Virus record (IMG/VR): IMGVR_UViG_3300020183_000023
Coordinates: 42,654 to 106,653 of that record
Origin: a virus
Reading direction: 5' to 3' (one strand)
DNA length: 64,000 bases
Shown: piece after piece, positions 16,282 to 25,542 of the stretch
How the letters are laid out: every line of letters starts with the position of its first letter
How positions within the stretch are numbered: the stretch's first letter is position 1
Made by a program: the position numbers and the translations under genes
The notes under the pieces: model-generated
What the model was told of the DNA's origin: nothing
Database searches by the model: none
Seen by the model: the letters and a program-made list of their open reading frames with translations, nothing else

Positions 16282-18141
16282 TCAAAGCTTAATAATGTAG
16301 TAATTTACGACATAGTTCGCGCTATCTGTTGTTTGCGAGGTCGTAAAGCTGAAACTATTACTCGCTTTAGCGGTTATTACAGATGACAAATGCCGAGGAG
16401 TGGTGTCAACCGTATTTGAAATGTCCATAAGAACCACATAGCTTGTAGACCCAATATCGCTGAATGAAACCGTAAAAGTAGAAACCTGCGATGTCATGGG
16501 TGAAGTACCATAGCGAACAACGCCTGAGATGGTGTTTGCCGCCACATAAGCCTTCATTGCCGAGATAGAAGGAGCCTGATCCGTTTCACTTCCGGCAGTC
16601 GAGTTTACAACCGCCGCAGTTCTTGCGCGAGCAGTTGTGAAATACTGATTACTTCCTTCAGTGATTACACTTGTGGTTGTGTCGATTGCAGCTTGCAATT
16701 TCGTGATTGCGCTCGCAACAGACGTATTAGCAAGATAAATGTTAGAAGCATAATAAATAACAGCACCAGCAGAACCGTCAATTGCTTTACCTGTTCCAGC
16801 TGCAATATTGAAAGAACAATTAAGAACAGTGCAAACTGTTCCAGCCGCAATTAAAATACCTGACTTATTAGCAGTACCGTTTTGGATTAAACTCAGTGCT
16901 GCAGTGAATCCGCCTGTTCCGGCCATTTCAATAACATAGTCTTTATCAGAGATAATTTGACTATTTGAAATAGATGAAACAACAGAATTATTGCTCATCT
17001 TAATTGCTCTTGCCGAAACATCTGTTGAATAAAGGCGGTAAATCTCAGAGTTGAATGCTGAGAAAAGTTGACCTTTAATCAAGTCAAGCGCGTGTCCTGC
17101 ACCCGTACCAACACAATTGATAACAGTATTATCAAGGTATAGCCGTGAAAGACTTGGAGCTGTGTTGTTCATTGACACCGCACTATATCCTGCACTTGTT
17201 TGGTGAACTTGAGAGTTAATAAGCTGCAAAATAACTTGTTGATTACCGGTATAATTCAGAACATTTCTTGTCCCGCCTAAAAGATTAGCCACGAGGATGT
17301 TGCTGATAGATGAAATGTTTGCAAATATTCCACCGGGTTCAGCAATACCAATTGCAAAATCAATACCGCCCTTAATAGAAACAGCTTGGATATTCTTTCT
17401 TGGAGCTTGGAGACCAACAAGGTGTGTATTTGAGCGAGTCCAGCTCAACGTCTCATTGTAAACACCTGGGTAAATATAAATAACACAGTCTTCGATATTT
17501 GCTCCAGCAACAGGTGCAGGCAAGGAATCCATTGCAGCCTGAACTGTTCTATAAGGAGCAGCTTCTGAACCATTTCCAGTTGAGTCTGAACCATTATATG
17601 CAACATAACGGCTGTATTCTGGTCTGAATTGGATAGCACCTTTAACTGAAGAAACAGATGGAGCTTGGTTCGTTTGGGAACCAGCCATTGAATCAACGAC
17701 AGCTGCAGTTTGAGCTAATGCGTCTGAGAAGTATTTATTGATAGCACCTTCAGAAACATCATCCGTATCAAGAACAACATCACCAATCTCTCCGTTCACA
17801 GAAGTAACTGGAGCCGACAAATCTGGTAATTGAGAAGATGGAATTTTACCATTCCCATCAAGAGTAGCTACGCCGTCGGGCGAACCTTTTTCTGAATTTT
17901 GAACTGTATTATCTGCAGTGTTTAGCCTTTGCCATTCCAAACTATTATATATAATCCAATCACCAACTTCCCAATTAGATACTCCATCAATTAGTGTTGT
18001 GCCTGCAACAGAGACAATATAATAGTTTCCGCTAACACCAAGACCGCTATTTAACTCTGGTAAATTAGCGTTTGCGTCCCACGTTCCTTTATAAGTCAAA
18101 ACTCCTAATTTATTAGACGCAAATTTTTTTAAAAAACTCAT
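16282..18141 (-). CDS. Tail fibre / receptor-binding protein 2
   Basis: A 619-residue protein. The N-terminal domain (about 15-72) has YKGTWDANANLPEL...NYYIVSVAGTT...WEVGDWIIYN, a module common in phage tail fibres. A beta-helix-like region follows from about 175 to 480 (GSEAAPYRTVQAAMDSLP is the usual start of a pectin-lyase-like fold). A 40-46-residue segment is repeated before and after the helix (about 129-170 and 491-536; shared TAAVV and QAPS), and a beta-rich C-terminal domain ends the protein. It is on the opposite strand to fibre 1, so the two may be expressed separately or belong to a switchable host-range module. Confidence 0.75.
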   Translation of the reverse strand: MSFLKKFASNKLGVLTYKGTWDANANLPELNSGLGVSGNYYIVSVAGTTLIDGVSNWEVGDWIIYNSLEWQRLNTADNTVQNSEKGSPDGVATLDGNGKIPSSQLPDLSAPVTSVNGEIGDVVLDTDDVSEGAINKYFSDALAQTAAVVDSMAGSQTNQAPSVSSVKGAIQFRPEYSRYVAYNGSDSTGNGSEAAPYRTVQAAMDSLPAPVAGANIEDCVIYIYPGVYNETLSWTRSNTHLVGLQAPRKNIQAVSIKGGIDFAIGIAEPGGIFANISSISNILVANLLGGTRNVLNYTGNQQVILQLINSQVHQTSAGYSAVSMNNTAPSLSRLYLDNTVINCVGTGAGHALDLIKGQLFSAFNSEIYRLYSTDVSARAIKMSNNSVVSSISNSQIISDKDYVIEMAGTGGFTAALSLIQNGTANKSGILIAAGTVCTVLNCSFNIAAGTGKAIDGSAGAVIYYASNIYLANTSVASAITKLQAAIDTTTSVITEGSNQYFTTARARTAAVVNSTAGSETDQAPSISAMKAYVAANTISGVVRYGTSPMTSQVSTFTVSFSDIGSTSYVVLMDISNTVDTTPRHLSSVITAKASNSFSFTTSQTTDSANYVVNYYIIKL

Positions 18142-18183
18142 TTGAAAAAAAACCTCTATAAAAGTTTTAACATAAATATCATT

Positions 18184-18213
18184 ATATAATAATATGATAT
18201 CATTAATTATAAT
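18184..18213 (+). promoter_or_regulatory. Candidate promoter for gene 18228
   Basis: Two TATAAT boxes (18184-18189 and 18208-18213) lie in the short gap between the divergent fibre gene and the gene at 18228. The second is close to a AAAGGA ribosome site. No -35 box is evident. Confidence 0.35.
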
Positions 18214-18227
18214 ACAAAGGATTTATT

Positions 18228-18635
18228 ATGCAATTTGGAATTCAACCAATTGAATATTATGGCAATATTAATGATTTTACAACTGTAAAAAGCTGGGATG
18301 TTTCTGGCGGCAGTCCAGCTACGTTGTATTTTATTCTGACTAAAACAGATGGATTAGGAACCAAACGGTTTATTACTGATAATTCTACTACAGTCAATGT
18401 TTTATTTTTAAGATCTAGGCCAGCAAAAAGCGGGGAGTCTGCAAAAACAATTTCCAAAACAGCCGTTGCTGTTTCTCCAAATGATAAATCTTTGTTTCAA
18501 ATAAATTTATCAGCAGAAGATGCTTCCAATATACTTTCCGGATCAGTCCAGTTGGTAGTAACCATCAGTGGTGTTCAAAACAAGAGTAGTGTGCCATATA
18601 TAATCAAAAAAAGTATTTCTTCCCCTGGATTTTGA
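18228..18635 (+). CDS. Putative virion-associated beta protein
   Basis: A 135-residue protein, not recognised. It is rich in short hydrophobic strands (TLYFILTK, NVLFLRSRP, QLVVTISGV) like an immunoglobulin or jelly-roll domain with no enzyme motif. It precedes a set of highly expressed small virion-type genes, so it may be a decoration or adaptor protein. Confidence 0.5.
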   Translation: MQFGIQPIEYYGNINDFTTVKSWDVSGGSPATLYFILTKTDGLGTKRFITDNSTTVNVLFLRSRPAKSGESAKTISKTAVAVSPNDKSLFQINLSAEDASNILSGSVQLVVTISGVQNKSSVPYIIKKSISSPGF

Positions 18636-18637
18636 TG

Positions 18638-18680
18638 TATAATTTGTGTAGTTTAACTCTTTCTTCTTTAATAGAGGTGT
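18638..18680 (+). promoter_or_regulatory. Promoter-like leader shared with capsid gene
   Basis: TATAAT (18638-18643) is followed by GTTTAACTCTTTC (18651-18663) and an AGAGGTGT ribosome site. The same 13 bases and a similar ribosome site precede the major capsid gene (27382-27394), also below a TATAAT box. This suggests a shared strong late promoter or leader. Confidence 0.45.
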
Positions 18681-18684
18681 ATTT

Positions 18685-19212
18685 ATGGCTAGTCCACGTT
18701 TTTCAAAGGTAGCAAAGCAACTTGAAGATAACCTAAAGAATTTAGGCTATTCAAAGGCTAAAGCTAAAGTTGTTTCGGTTGATTCTGATGGCAATGTTAT
18801 TGCTTGGCTTAACCATTCTTCAGCAGGCTCTGCAGCTGGTGATCTTCAATGCTTCCTACGTTTTAAAGCATGGGAAGTTGCTGGTCTTCAGTGGCCAGAT
18901 TCAATGAAAACACAGCTACATGCTGCTGGTCAATTTGCAGAAGGTGCTGCTCTTGTTGAACTTATTATCGAAGCTCCTGCGGCAACACCTGCTGCCGGCG
19001 GACTTCATAAGTTCCTTCCAGATGTTCTCCATGTTCTTCGTGGACAAAACGGCGCAGTCGTCAGGCTAAAAGAAACTGCCGCTGGATCAGCCCCTGCTCT
19101 TGCTCCAGGCGGAGTCCTTGCAACTGCTGCTGCAACATGGAATGCTGCTGGTGTAGAAGTCGGTGTGCTTATGCCTTACGGCCGTGGCACTGCTCCTGGT
19201 TCTTTGGCCTAA
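18685..19212 (+). CDS. Putative abundant virion protein
   Basis: A 175-residue protein rich in Ala and Gly, with a central beta-like region and no recognised motif. It shares its leader with the major capsid gene, uses GC-richer codons than the metabolic genes and is followed by its own terminator. These are signs of very strong late expression, as for a capsid decoration or internal head protein. The name is inferred from these signs only. Confidence 0.5.
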   Translation: MASPRFSKVAKQLEDNLKNLGYSKAKAKVVSVDSDGNVIAWLNHSSAGSAAGDLQCFLRFKAWEVAGLQWPDSMKTQLHAAGQFAEGAALVELIIEAPAATPAAGGLHKFLPDVLHVLRGQNGAVVRLKETAAGSAPALAPGGVLATAAATWNAAGVEVGVLMPYGRGTAPGSLA

Positions 19213-19216
19213 TTTA

Positions 19217-19245
19217 GTGGGCCGAAAGGCCCATTTATTTTTAAT
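19217..19245 (+). terminator. Rho-independent terminator
   Basis: TGGGCC (19218-19223), a GAAA tetraloop and GGCCCA (19228-19233) are followed by a T-rich stretch (ATTTATTTTT). It ends or attenuates the transcript of the gene at 18685. Confidence 0.8.
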
Positions 19246-19258
19246 CTTGAGGTGAAAA

Positions 19259-19525
19259 ATGGCTTTACTAAGTCCAGAAGTAAAAAAACTATTAAACGAC
19301 TTTTCAAAGTCACAGCCAGCTTTGAATCTTCCAGGTCTTCCTGCTGACCAAGCAGGCATTAAGCTTGGTGATCTTATCGAAGCAGCTGCGGCTGGTGAAG
19401 TTGCTGACCAATCTGCTGCAATTGCAGCACTACAGGCGGCTGTGCTAGCACTACAAGGTCAAGTTAGTACGTTGCAATCAACTGTAGCTGATCATGAGTC
19501 TCGTATTGCTGCTCTTGAACCATAA
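19259..19525 (+). CDS. Small coiled-coil virion-type protein
   Basis: An 88-residue protein with a Pro-rich middle and a C-terminal heptad coiled coil (ALQAAVLALQGQVSTLQST) typical of trimerising fibre tips or head fibres. A GAGGTG ribosome site precedes it. Codon use matches the abundant virion genes around it. Function unknown. Confidence 0.5.
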   Translation: MALLSPEVKKLLNDFSKSQPALNLPGLPADQAGIKLGDLIEAAAAGEVADQSAAIAALQAAVLALQGQVSTLQSTVADHESRIAALEP

Positions 19526-19535
19526 GAGGTGTTAA

Positions 19536-20453
19536 ATGAAACAAAATGAGTTATTTCAAAACATTGACACGCTTATGACGGAAGTTCTTGAACTCAAGAA
19601 ATCTTGGGACGAGAAAGTTGAAAAGGCTGAAGCTGAGCCTTCTGATGCGCAAGATGATGCTGTTCATATGGCAGATCATGGCGCAGACGAAGAAAGTCTC
19701 GCTGAATACGCTAAAAAACTTTCTGACGAAGAACTTCATGAACTCATTTCTTCACTAGTCCAAGAAGCAGAAGGACGAGGCGGAGAAGGTGAAGAACAAG
19801 AAGCCCCTGAAGTGGGTAAAAGCGAAGACGAAGACGAAGACGAAGGCGAGGACGAATCTGAAGAACCAGAAATGGAAAAAGCAGATGAGCAAATGCCTGA
19901 AGACGACGAAGCTATGCAAATGCCTGAACAAGACGCAGATGCTGAATCGGAACCAGAAGAAGGTGGCGATTTAGGCTCAAAAGTAGCTGAACTTTCTGAC
20001 GAAGAAATCCAAACTTTGATGTCAGCAATTCAAGCTGAAATGGGCAATCGTGGCGGCGGTGGTGCTGGTCCTGCTCCAGTTGGAAAATCAGAGTATGAAG
20101 AAAAGATGGAAAAAAGCTTACGTGCTGCTATCAAAAAAATTGATGAACTTAGTTCTCAAATTGACTCTCTAAAAAAGAGTAACGCTAAGAAAGTAGAACG
20201 TAAAGAGTCTATGCCATCTCAAAAATATGCTGATCCTAAAGTTACAGTTTTAGAAAAATCTGTTCCAGAAGATTCTAAAGTTGTTATGACTGGAGCAACT
20301 CTTGCAAACTGGCTAATTAGCGAACAAGCTGCCGGAAACAAAAAGGTTAACTCCGATATTGTTACTAAGGCAAACCTTGCTAAGTCTGTTGAAGATGCTT
20401 CTGAGTTCTATAAAGAACTCGAAAGAATTGGAATTAAAGCACCTCGCTCATAA
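19536..20453 (+). CDS. Highly acidic repeat protein, possible scaffold
   Basis: A 305-residue protein with a long Glu/Asp-rich centre. Two copies of a helical unit (about 59-84 and 148-176; core LSDEEL/LSDEEI and a GRGG-type end) are each followed by VGKSE. The C-terminal part is a Lys-rich coiled coil and a small helical domain. Acidic helical proteins near capsid genes often act as prohead core or scaffolding components, or as DNA-mimic proteins. It lies in the strongly expressed cluster and is followed by a terminator. No family recognised. Confidence 0.5.
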   Translation: MKQNELFQNIDTLMTEVLELKKSWDEKVEKAEAEPSDAQDDAVHMADHGADEESLAEYAKKLSDEELHELISSLVQEAEGRGGEGEEQEAPEVGKSEDEDEDEGEDESEEPEMEKADEQMPEDDEAMQMPEQDADAESEPEEGGDLGSKVAELSDEEIQTLMSAIQAEMGNRGGGGAGPAPVGKSEYEEKMEKSLRAAIKKIDELSSQIDSLKKSNAKKVERKESMPSQKYADPKVTVLEKSVPEDSKVVMTGATLANWLISEQAAGNKKVNSDIVTKANLAKSVEDASEFYKELERIGIKAPRS

Positions 20454-20488
20454 TGCCCATCCCTCCCTCTTATGAGTTAGGTATTCTG

Positions 20489-20522
20489 CCCTAAGAATTT
20501 TTTCTTAGGGTTTTCTTTTTTT
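20489..20522 (+). terminator. Strong Rho-independent terminator
   Basis: CCCTAAGAA (20489-20497) pairs with TTCTTAGGG (20502-20510) around a T loop, followed by TTTTCTTTTTT. It separates the acidic virion-type gene from the replication genes. Confidence 0.9.
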
Positions 20523-20556
20523 ACAAAACTGCATACATTTAATTTAGGAGATTTTT

Positions 20557-20829
20557 ATGCAAGAAAAACTAATTCGTCTTTGTTGTAAAAATTGTTCTAA
20601 TAGCTTTTTATGTTGGGAAGATAAAAAACCAACTAATTGTCCAAAATGCCAGTCAGCAACTTTACTTACTGTTATGAATACAAACACTGTTCCTGTTACT
20701 ACTGGGACGATGATTGAATATTCATATGACAATTTAGATACAATCGATTCTTTTATTACAGAACAAGCGCAAATTGAAGATCAAGAGCGTGATTTAAACA
20801 AATTAGCAAAAGGTCGAAAAGACGCATGA
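20557..20829 (+). CDS. Small zinc-ribbon protein
   Basis: A 90-residue protein with a zinc-ribbon N-terminus, CxxC (CKNC) and a second CPKC about 17 residues later, followed by an acidic/basic helical tail. Its stop overlaps the start of the helicase gene by four bases (ATGA), so the two are translationally coupled. A helicase or primase accessory or transcription role is possible; none is shown. Confidence 0.65.
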   Translation: MQEKLIRLCCKNCSNSFLCWEDKKPTNCPKCQSATLLTVMNTNTVPVTTGTMIEYSYDNLDTIDSFITEQAQIEDQERDLNKLAKGRKDA

Positions 20830-22190
20830 GCACAGAAATTAAAGATAATATTGCTAACTTTGACGCTAGATTTTTAAAAGGTGCTGTACTTCGCCTTATT
20901 CTGCAACCATCTTTGATAGATAAATATCGAGAATATCTATATCCAGAAATGTTTGATATTGGAGATGAATTTCAATCTTTATTTCGTGTTGCAAAAATAT
21001 TATTAGATCGATCTAAAATCGAACCTGTTTCTATGGAAGCTTTGATAGGTTGGTTAAATTTGCAGCCATCGGGCGATGGGCGTGATGCTAGTATGCAGCT
21101 AGCAGAAAAAATGCGACTAGATTCTGATCTTTATAAATTTGCGCAAAATGATGGATATTTTGCAGAATTTTTAAGATATCTTAAAGCGCAAACTTTTATT
21201 AATTCCCATAAATCGGTTACTAAGAAATTTAAAAATACAGATTTTGATTCTGCGTATAAAGATCTAGAAATTACTCTAAGCAAGATTAAGTCTATTGGTA
21301 CCGAGGAAGAAGAAACTGTTAATTGGGAAACTGCTCATAAATTTCTAGAAGAAAATTCACAAAAACGATACAATCGATTTAAAATTGGCATTGCAGACTT
21401 TGATTCGCTGGCAGGTTTTGAAGAGCAATCAATGAATTTGTTTATCTCCACTTCTGGTGGTGGCAAGAGCATGATGTCGATTCATTTGGTTGTACAAGCT
21501 GTGCGGCAACAAAAACACGTTCATGCTGTTTTTGTGGAAGACCGGCAACCAACTATCTTACGGCGTTTATTTGCAAACATGACTGGTATTCCAATTAATG
21601 AACTTTCTAAATACAATGATTTATCTCAAGATAAAAAAAACGCAATTAAAGCCGCTGCCGTTGAATTAAAAAAATACGCCACAATTGATTTTATTTATCA
21701 AAACCCTCCATCTTCTATTTTGCAAAAAATTCATGAAAGAAATCGTGAAAGAAAAAATCAGGGATTAGCGGAAAATAAAGTTGTGATTATTGATTATATA
21801 CAACATATTGGTCATATGGCGGCAGGCGATAGTATGCATGAAAAGTTGCATCGTTCTATGGCCGATTTTAAGGATTTTTGTTTGAAGCACCATATGATTG
21901 GATTCACCCATTTCCAAGTAAACAGATCTGGAGCAGCAATGATGCGTAATAACGACGAAAATCAGCTTATTGATATGAGCATGATTTCAGGTTCATATAA
22001 TGCTTGCTTTGTGGCCGATAATATTATTTCTATTAATAGAACACCACAAATGCGGATTGACAATGAAGCCGTTTTGTACGTTATTAAAGGTCGAGAAGGC
22101 TGTAATGAGAATAAATATAAAGTTAAAACAGACTTTGCATATGGTATATACCGTATGGAATCGGCAGAAAAACTGGAAGATGTTCTCTGA
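20826..22190 (+). CDS. DnaB-like replicative DNA helicase
   Basis: A 454-residue protein with an N-terminal helical domain and a C-terminal RecA-type motor. Walker A is STSGGGKSMM (about 208-217). FVEDRQPTILRRLFANMTG corresponds to the DnaB H1a region. Walker B is VVIIDYIQHI, and GFTHFQVNRSG and SGSYNACFVADNIISI fit motif H3 and the family end. It would unwind DNA ahead of the replisome, working with the primase at 25523. Length is typical of T4 gp41 and DnaB. Confidence 0.88.
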   Translation: MSTEIKDNIANFDARFLKGAVLRLILQPSLIDKYREYLYPEMFDIGDEFQSLFRVAKILLDRSKIEPVSMEALIGWLNLQPSGDGRDASMQLAEKMRLDSDLYKFAQNDGYFAEFLRYLKAQTFINSHKSVTKKFKNTDFDSAYKDLEITLSKIKSIGTEEEETVNWETAHKFLEENSQKRYNRFKIGIADFDSLAGFEEQSMNLFISTSGGGKSMMSIHLVVQAVRQQKHVHAVFVEDRQPTILRRLFANMTGIPINELSKYNDLSQDKKNAIKAAAVELKKYATIDFIYQNPPSSILQKIHERNRERKNQGLAENKVVIIDYIQHIGHMAAGDSMHEKLHRSMADFKDFCLKHHMIGFTHFQVNRSGAAMMRNNDENQLIDMSMISGSYNACFVADNIISINRTPQMRIDNEAVLYVIKGREGCNENKYKVKTDFAYGIYRMESAEKLEDVL

Positions 22191-22299
22191 AGCGAATTTA
22201 AATAATTAAAACATAGTTTTATAATTTAAAATTGATTTTTGAAACATATTCGGGTGACAATAGAACTCTGGCTAAGATTTCTACGGGAGTTATTTTTAG

Positions 22300-23280
22300 A
22301 TGCACAATCTTCCTAAAATTCTACAAAAAAGAACAAATTTTAGGCCCTTTGCTTATCCCACCGCATTTGAAATTTTTGAAAAACAGCAAAAAGCTCATTG
22401 GACACCGTCCGAAGTAGAAATGGATGCCGATGTTCATCAATATCACACAGAATTTTCTGCAAAAGAAAAACATGCAATTACAACTATTTTAAAAATATTC
22501 ACACAAACAGAAAACATTGTTGCGGATTATTGGACAAACGTTGTTGGTAAATGGTTTGTGCAACCAGAAATTTGCATGATGGCAAACACGTTTGCTTCAT
22601 TTGAAGCTATTCATGCGCAAGCATACGACAAACTAAATACTGCTCTTGGTCTTGATTCTAAAGAATTTTATCTATCATTTCTTGAAGATGAAACTTTAAA
22701 AAAGAAAACGGAATTTATTGAATCCAAAATGGAAATCTTTACAGAAAAAGATCTACCATTATCCCTTGCAGTATTTTCTGGTTTTACCGAAGGCGTTTCG
22801 CTGTTTAGCTCATTTGCAATTTTATTAAATTTTCAGCGGTTTAATAAACTAAAAGACGTTGCTAATATTATTAGCTGGTCAATTAGAGATGAAAGTTTGC
22901 ATTCAAGTGCTGGATGTTGGCTATTTAGAACACTAGTTTCCGAAATGAATTTTTCTAAAGAACAATTATCTGATTTGGAAGAACAAATCAAAGAAGTCGC
23001 TGAGCAAATTCATGAGATGGAAATGATTTATATCGATAAAATCTTTTTAGAAGATGAGCTCGAAGGTTTAACTAAAAACGATATGAAAAATTTTATTAGG
23101 CATCGTATTAATCAAAAAATGCGTGATTTAGGATTGAGTGATATATATAAAAATCTTCCAACAGATAAAGTCGGCGCCTGGTTTAATCCATTAAATCAAG
23201 CCGTAGAGTTTGTAGACTTCTTTGAAGCGCGTTCTACAAACTATGTCAAAGGTTGGAATTTCGGACACATTAACTGGTAA
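22300..23280 (+). CDS. nrdB: Ribonucleotide reductase small subunit NrdB
   Basis: A 326-residue class I beta subunit with the expected di-iron ligands: D44 (WTPSEVEMDAD), E102 and H105 (SFEAIHAQAY), E164 (GFTEG), E198 and H201 (RDESLH). The radical Tyr equivalent is present (Y109, seven residues after E102 as in E. coli). It makes the tyrosyl radical used by NrdA to reduce ribonucleoside diphosphates. The gene follows the helicase after about 110 bases and precedes nrdA; a GGGAG site lies before the ATG. Confidence 0.93.
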   Translation: MHNLPKILQKRTNFRPFAYPTAFEIFEKQQKAHWTPSEVEMDADVHQYHTEFSAKEKHAITTILKIFTQTENIVADYWTNVVGKWFVQPEICMMANTFASFEAIHAQAYDKLNTALGLDSKEFYLSFLEDETLKKKTEFIESKMEIFTEKDLPLSLAVFSGFTEGVSLFSSFAILLNFQRFNKLKDVANIISWSIRDESLHSSAGCWLFRTLVSEMNFSKEQLSDLEEQIKEVAEQIHEMEMIYIDKIFLEDELEGLTKNDMKNFIRHRINQKMRDLGLSDIYKNLPTDKVGAWFNPLNQAVEFVDFFEARSTNYVKGWNFGHINW

Positions 23281-23305
23281 TCTTCATACCTAAAAGAGAA
23301 TACAA

Positions 23306-24973
23306 ATGAAGCTTAAAGAACTGAAGTCATCTTTTGAAGCTCCCCAATGGCTAACCGAAGAAGGTTTTATTACTTTAACAAAAGGCTATTTGCTTTCAAA
23401 CGAAACACCAAAAGGTATGTATCGTAGGGTAGCAAAAGCTGCGGCTTCTTATCTACCAAATAATAAACAAAAATGGGAAGACGATTTTTTTAATATTATT
23501 TGGAATAACTGGCTTTGTCTTGCAACGCCAGTCGCATCTAATTTTGGAACGCAAAGAGGATTACCAATCAGTTGTTTTGGTAGTTATGTTGACGACAGCA
23601 TTTATTCTATTTTTGAAAAAAATTTAGAAGTGGCTGTTTTAAGCAAACATGGCGGTGGGACATCTTCGTTTCTTGGAGATGTTCGCGGGCGCGGGGCTAC
23701 AATCAACGGTGGTGGAAATAGCAACGGTACAACTAGCTGGGTAGAAGTGCTCAGAACAACTGTTAACCAAGTTTCCCAAAACGGCATTAGACGAGGCCAA
23801 CACGCTACTTATATCCCAATTGACCATGCAGATTTTGATGAATTTGTAGATGTAAGAAAACATTTAGACGGAATCCACTTAGGCGTTTCTATTTCTGATG
23901 AATTCTTAAAAAGATGTGAAAATAAAGAAGAAGAAGCTTTACGAAGATGGTTCAAATTGCTCAAGGCTCGAATGGAAACCGGTGAACCATATATTTTGTT
24001 TATTGATAAAGTAAACGCTCAGAATCCAAGTTTATATAAAGAGCAAAACCTAAGTGTAAAAGCTAGCAATCTATGTTCAGAGATTGTTTTACATTCTGAT
24101 GCGGAACATTCATTTGTTTGCTGTTTGTCCTCAATGAATTTAGCTAAATGGGATGAATGGAAAGACACAAATGCGGTTTTTTTAGCAACTGTTTTCTTAG
24201 ATTGTGTGATGGAAGAGTTTATTAAAAAAGCTTCTAGCATAAAAGGCATCGAAGCTGCTGTCAGATTTGCTAAGAAATCTAGAGCCCTTGGATTAGGTGT
24301 TCTTGGATATCATACATATTTACAAAAAAATATGATTCCATTCGACAGTCTTCAGGCAAGAATTTTTAACCACACTTGGGCAAAAGTATTAAAAATGGAA
24401 TCGCAAAAAGCTACTGAATGGATGGCTACTGAGCTTGGAGAGCCAGAATGGTGCAAGGGTGAATGCGTTCGTAACACACATTTGCTTGCTATTGCACCAA
24501 CAACTTCAAATGCAATTATTTCTGGTGGCGTTTCTCAAGGAATTGAGCCGATTGTTGCAAATGCATTTGTGCAAAAAACTGCAAAGGGTACATTCATTAG
24601 AAAAAATCCTACACTTGAAGAATATTTAGAAAATTTAAACTTAAATACTAATGAAATATGGGAAAAAATCATTGATAACCATGGCAGTGTTGTAGATATC
24701 CATGGTATTTCTGAAGATGCTAAAGAAGTATTTAAAACTGCTTATGAAATTAATCAAAAAGAAATTATTTTTCAAGCAAACCAACGCCAGAAATATATAT
24801 GTCAATCACAATCACTTAATTTGTTTTTTGATTCTAATGAAAGTCCAGAATGGATTCACAAAATTCATAAAGAGGCCGCTTTGTCTTCGCATATTAAATC
24901 GCTTTATTATGTAAGATCTATGGCTGGGATTAGAGCTGAAAAAGCTGAAGGCTGTAAAAGCTGCGAAGGATAA
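23306..24973 (+). CDS. nrdA: Ribonucleotide reductase large subunit NrdA, no ATP cone
   Basis: A 555-residue catalytic subunit. Active-site Cys residues are visible: C90 (PISCFGSY), the radical Cys C257 with N255 and E259 (NLCSEI), and the partner Cys in FVCCLSSMNL (272-273). The redox pair CKSC sits at the extreme C-terminus (C550, C553). At about 200 residues shorter than E. coli NrdA it lacks the N-terminal ATP cone, so overall activity is probably not shut off by dATP, which suits heavy phage DNA synthesis. It follows nrdB closely. Confidence 0.93.
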   Translation: MKLKELKSSFEAPQWLTEEGFITLTKGYLLSNETPKGMYRRVAKAAASYLPNNKQKWEDDFFNIIWNNWLCLATPVASNFGTQRGLPISCFGSYVDDSIYSIFEKNLEVAVLSKHGGGTSSFLGDVRGRGATINGGGNSNGTTSWVEVLRTTVNQVSQNGIRRGQHATYIPIDHADFDEFVDVRKHLDGIHLGVSISDEFLKRCENKEEEALRRWFKLLKARMETGEPYILFIDKVNAQNPSLYKEQNLSVKASNLCSEIVLHSDAEHSFVCCLSSMNLAKWDEWKDTNAVFLATVFLDCVMEEFIKKASSIKGIEAAVRFAKKSRALGLGVLGYHTYLQKNMIPFDSLQARIFNHTWAKVLKMESQKATEWMATELGEPEWCKGECVRNTHLLAIAPTTSNAIISGGVSQGIEPIVANAFVQKTAKGTFIRKNPTLEEYLENLNLNTNEIWEKIIDNHGSVVDIHGISEDAKEVFKTAYEINQKEIIFQANQRQKYICQSQSLNLFFDSNESPEWIHKIHKEAALSSHIKSLYYVRSMAGIRAEKAEGCKSCEG

Positions 24974-24992
24974 TCATTTTTATTATCCTTCG
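24964..24992 (+). terminator. Stem-loop overlapping the nrdA stop
   Basis: CGAAGGATAAT (24964-24974) pairs perfectly with ATTATCCTTCG (24982-24992) around a seven-base loop. The stop codon TAA is inside the stem. The sequence after it is not a clean T run, so it may be a weak terminator or an mRNA-stabilising hairpin. Confidence 0.6.
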
Positions 24993-25014
24993 GTATTATT
25001 AAATCGGAGGAATT

Positions 25015-25542
25015 ATGAACCTTTTTGTTATTGGCTCACAGCAAGAAAGTGCTCAAGCTCTTGATGACCGTCGTTTAGTAAAAATGACTGTAGAAACACT
25101 GCAATTATTTGCGTATGCTATGCATAATTTGGAAATTCCAGAATATCATTATCCAGTAAGTAAAGAAACTGGCTTACCATTCAAAGCAAATAACTCGCAC
25201 ACAAAACATCCAGTTACAATTTGGCTACAACAAAGCGTTGGCAATTTTGATTGGATGTTTATTTATTTACAAGAAATGATGAAAGAATACGAGTTTAGAT
25301 TTGAAAAACCTGCATTTGTTGAACAAATTAACCTTCAGAAAATACAAAGTGCCAGAAATTTATGGCCAATAGGTGAGTTAACGCCATTTGCTAACTGTTC
25401 ACTACACCAAGATATAGAAAATACTATAATTGCATACAAAAAAACATTAGCGGATAAATGGAAAAAGGGCGAATTGTCTACTAGAACTTTACCAAAGTGG
25501 ACAAAACGGGAGCGGCCAAACTTTGAGTGCGCATCAAACTGA
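25015..25542 (+). CDS. Conserved phage protein near nucleotide genes
   Basis: A 175-residue protein with the pattern ALDDRRLVKMTVETLQLFAYAM, a downstream HTKHPVTIWLQQS and N-FDWM. I recall this as a conserved phage family of unknown function, often written with a D-K-H-V-V-K-M signature. Charged and aromatic conserved residues suggest an enzyme. It sits between nrdA and the primase gene, so a nucleotide or replication role is plausible. A GGAGG site precedes the start. Confidence 0.55.
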   Translation: MNLFVIGSQQESAQALDDRRLVKMTVETLQLFAYAMHNLEIPEYHYPVSKETGLPFKANNSHTKHPVTIWLQQSVGNFDWMFIYLQEMMKEYEFRFEKPAFVEQINLQKIQSARNLWPIGELTPFANCSLHQDIENTIIAYKKTLADKWKKGELSTRTLPKWTKRERPNFECASN

